Source: FEN-1297 sp021817845 (GTDB taxonomy: Bacteria > Bacteroidota > Ignavibacteria > Ignavibacteriales > Ignavibacteriaceae). Taken from it: 64,000 nucleotides of DNA. Positions 62,542 through 64,000 of the stretch are shown here, piece by piece. The notes beneath the pieces were generated by a model that searched no databases, was not told the origin of the DNA, and saw nothing but the letters and a program-made list of their open reading frames with translations. The stretch lies in assembly GCA_021817845.1 (NCBI GenBank), contig JAKAFW010000004.1:89977-153976 (forward strand), read 5' to 3'. Position 1 is the first letter of the stretch; each line of letters opens with the position of its first letter. Both the position numbers and the translations under genes were made by a program.

Positions 62542-62845
62542 TTTGTCTAACCATTCTATTTTAACTCTACCCATTTAGGTAGCTTTATAATCATTTTATT
62601 TGATTATTTTTTAAAAAACCTCTGTTTGTGTAGTAGACTCGATATCTGAATAATCATAGATTCACAAAAGATAAAAAGTAATATGTGGTCTTAGTACAGA
62701 CCTGCCTGTCGAGACTGTTGCACAACTCTAAAATGTCATTTCGACCGGAGGGAGAAATCCCATTTTAGACAGTTTTGAGACCTCTCTTTACGTTCGAGAC
62801 TAAATAGGAGAGTTCTGCAACGCTCTCTGTCGGCAGACAAGTATA
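62542..62845. other. Intergenic region between the two response regulators
   Basis: About 300 bases. The first half contains the segment AAAAAACCTCTGTTTGTG (62613-62630) that recurs after copy 2 at 63617-63634; the second half is the 141-bp element at 62701-62841. No gene is visible. Confidence 0.6.
62701..62841. repeat. MITE-like 141-bp element with split palindrome ends
   Basis: The ends CCTGCCTGTC and GGCAGACAAG together would make a palindrome close to that at 55165-55184. Inside them, CTGTTGCACAACTCT (62715-62729) faces AGAGTTCTGCAAC (62809-62821), giving terminal inverted repeats of roughly 30 bases with mismatches. The core has TCATTTCGACCGGAGGGAG, which resembles a dispersed intergenic motif I associate with Bacteroidota-type genomes. 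The right end lies four bases before the copy 2 start codon. Confidence 0.7.
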
Positions 62846-63523
62846 ATGGAGAATAAAACGATCAAGGTAATAGTAGTTGAAGATAACGATACCATACGCG
62901 AAGGCTTAAAGATGCTGATAGATGGCACAGAAGGCTATTCATGCATAGGTGCTTATCTAAAGTGTGAGCTGATGTTAAAGAACATAGAACGCCTAAAGCC
63001 CGACGTATTGTTGATGGATATAGGATTGCCGGGCATGAATGGAATCGAGGGAATAAAAGAAGTAAAGAAATTACTGCCGGACTTGACGATATTAGTATTA
63101 ACTGTATACGAAGAGAATGATTTGATATTTGAAGCGTTATGTGCCGGAGCAAGCGGATATTTAGTAAAGAAAACTCCACCGTCAAAACTACTTGAGGCAA
63201 TACGCGAAGCGAACGAAGGTGGCGCCCCGATGAGTTCTCACATTGCAAGAAAGGTAATAGACTTTTTTTCGAGAAAAGATGTTAGGGGACTCTCGCAACA
63301 GAAGAAACAAGCATCTCAGGAAAAGACCGAAAGTATATTAACGCCGAGAGAAAAAGAAATTCTTAGCGGATTAGTGGAAGGAAATAGTTTCAAAGCAATA
63401 GCAGACTCTCTTTTCATAAGCATAGAGACAGTGAGATTTCACTTCAGGAATATATACAAAAAGCTACACGTACACTCGCAATCAGAAGCTGTAGCCAAAG
63501 CCATTAGAGAAAGCATTGTCTGA
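62846..63523 (+). CDS. NarL/LuxR-type response regulator, copy 2
   Basis: A 225-residue paralogue of the preceding regulator. After different first residues (MENKTIKVIVVEDND), the two proteins differ at only two positions (Ala/Thr in ND-IREG and Gly/Ser in RE-IV at the C-terminus). All receiver and helix-turn-helix residues are kept, so it should be functional and receive phosphate from the same kinase. Its start is directly preceded by the MITE-like element and has no clear ribosome site, so its expression may differ from copy 1. Confidence 0.92.
   Translation: MENKTIKVIVVEDNDTIREGLKMLIDGTEGYSCIGAYLKCELMLKNIERLKPDVLLMDIGLPGMNGIEGIKEVKKLLPDLTILVLTVYEENDLIFEALCAGASGYLVKKTPPSKLLEAIREANEGGAPMSSHIARKVIDFFSRKDVRGLSQQKKQASQEKTESILTPREKEILSGLVEGNSFKAIADSLFISIETVRFHFRNIYKKLHVHSQSEAVAKAIRESIV
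63014..63465 (+). repeat. 452-bp identical tract, unit 2 of the response-regulator duplication
   Basis: Identical by eye to 62032-62483. The flanking downstream DNA is also related (the 24-base segments 62613-62636 and 63617-63640 match at 22 positions), so the duplication unit extends past the stop codon by at least 100 bases. Confidence 0.85.
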
Positions 63524-63779
63524 TTTGTTTGAGTGTTTCATTAAGAGAGTTAAAATCGATATAAAGTACCTATCTAATTAGGTGGTTAAAATTAGCATTT
63601 CAGATTAAATTCTTACAAAAAACCTCTGTTTATGTAGTGGTAAGAACAATGCTAAATTTATAGTTTAACTGTGTTATTATTTTTAGATTAACCATAAAAG
63701 ACAAATTGATACGTCAACTAAAAAATACAAGTGACAACAATAGAAAAACAGAATACATCCTTATTGTTCGGAGGCATGA

Positions 63780-64000
63780 ATGAGATTTTCGCTACAACTT
63801 TATTTTACCACCATATTAACCATATTATTTACTACCATTGGATTATCACAAACTGGAAAGATAGCGGGCCGCGTAATGGACGGCTCCGGTAAGGAACCAC
63901 TTCCGTTTGTGAACGTAATTGTCCAGGGCACTAGCTTAGGCGCAGCCTCTGATATAAATGGTTATTATTCTATTATCGGACTTGCTCCCGGCACCTACAC
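63780..64000 (+). CDS. TonB-dependent receptor-like protein with carboxypeptidase-like regulatory domain, N-terminal part only
   Basis: An open frame of 73 codons runs off the right edge. It begins with a signal peptide (RFSLQLYFTTILTILFTTIG, cleavage near LSQ). Then KIAGRVMDGSGKEPLPFVNV and IVQGTSLGAASDINGYYSI with LAPGTYT form the CarboxypepD_reg-like beta-sandwich found at the start of TonB-dependent receptors and some other surface proteins of Bacteroidota. The plug and barrel would lie outside the window. GGAGG lies five bases before the ATG. It follows the propeller kinase and its regulators, so it may be their target. Confidence 0.85.
   Translation, partial: MRFSLQLYFTTILTILFTTIGLSQTGKIAGRVMDGSGKEPLPFVNVIVQGTSLGAASDINGYYSIIGLAPGTY

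Overview
The window looks like a chromosomal segment from an AT-rich Gram-negative of the Bacteroidota/Chlorobiota group, most likely an Ignavibacteria-type organism. The signs are Cys-anchored lipoproteins, a sensor kinase with a two-component-regulator propeller, a TonB-receptor-type regulatory domain at the right edge, methylmalonyl-CoA epimerase, split glutamate formimidoyltransferase and cyclodeaminase, and intergenic palindromic repeats. This placement is inferred from gene content only. I see no rRNA, tRNA, CRISPR array, prophage or transposase gene.

Layout. 1-3.5 kb (minus): an exported amidase, cut by the window edge, and a large golvesin/amidase lipoprotein. 3.8-8.9 kb: PEP carboxylase, convergent L-2-hydroxyglutarate oxidase, and a small membrane protein with an exported YceI protein. 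8.9-13.5 kb (minus): a four-gene envelope cluster of two lipoproteins, a beta-barrel/transglutaminase fusion and a FecR-like protein, which I cannot match to a described system. 14-21.3 kb: MscL with a zinc ribbon, exported acetolactate decarboxylase, a pseudouridine synthase, two glycosyltransferases, a LOG protein, an aldo/keto reductase, methylmalonyl-CoA epimerase and a PAP2-like enzyme. 21.4-31 kb: a coiled-coil protein and a carbohydrate block (GH13, transketolase, dienelactone hydrolase, MalQ, a GT-C-like membrane protein). 31.3-34.5 kb: a lipoprotein, an APC permease and Pta.

34.7-46.5 kb is one long plus-strand run: yggS-divIVA-punA-(4-TM coiled-coil protein)-ileS-dksA/traR-like-lspA-lspA-rluD-glycosyltransferase-FAD oxidase. 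Its yggS-divIVA-ileS-dksA-lspA-rluD backbone is the gene order familiar from the region downstream of the division/cell-wall cluster in Firmicutes. 46.5-58.3 kb is mainly housekeeping: a YgjP-like peptidase, CysS, MiaA, a cNMP/GAF kinase-like protein lacking the phosphoacceptor His, an AlkA-like glycosylase, an ECF sigma/soluble anti-sigma pair, IlvD, FchA, FtcD and an NRDE/TANGO2 protein. 58.6-64 kb holds a double-propeller sensor kinase, two nearly identical NarL-type response regulators and the start of a TonB-receptor-like gene.

The strongest second-look items are: IleRS with a swapped class I signature (GIHH in place of HIGH); the tandem response-regulator duplication with a 452-bp identical tract; a 141-bp element just upstream of the second copy whose ends are the two halves of a palindrome found intact at 55165-55184; a second 129/130-bp hairpin element family with terminal inverted repeats; the tandem lspA pair; and the barrel-transglutaminase/lipoprotein cluster.
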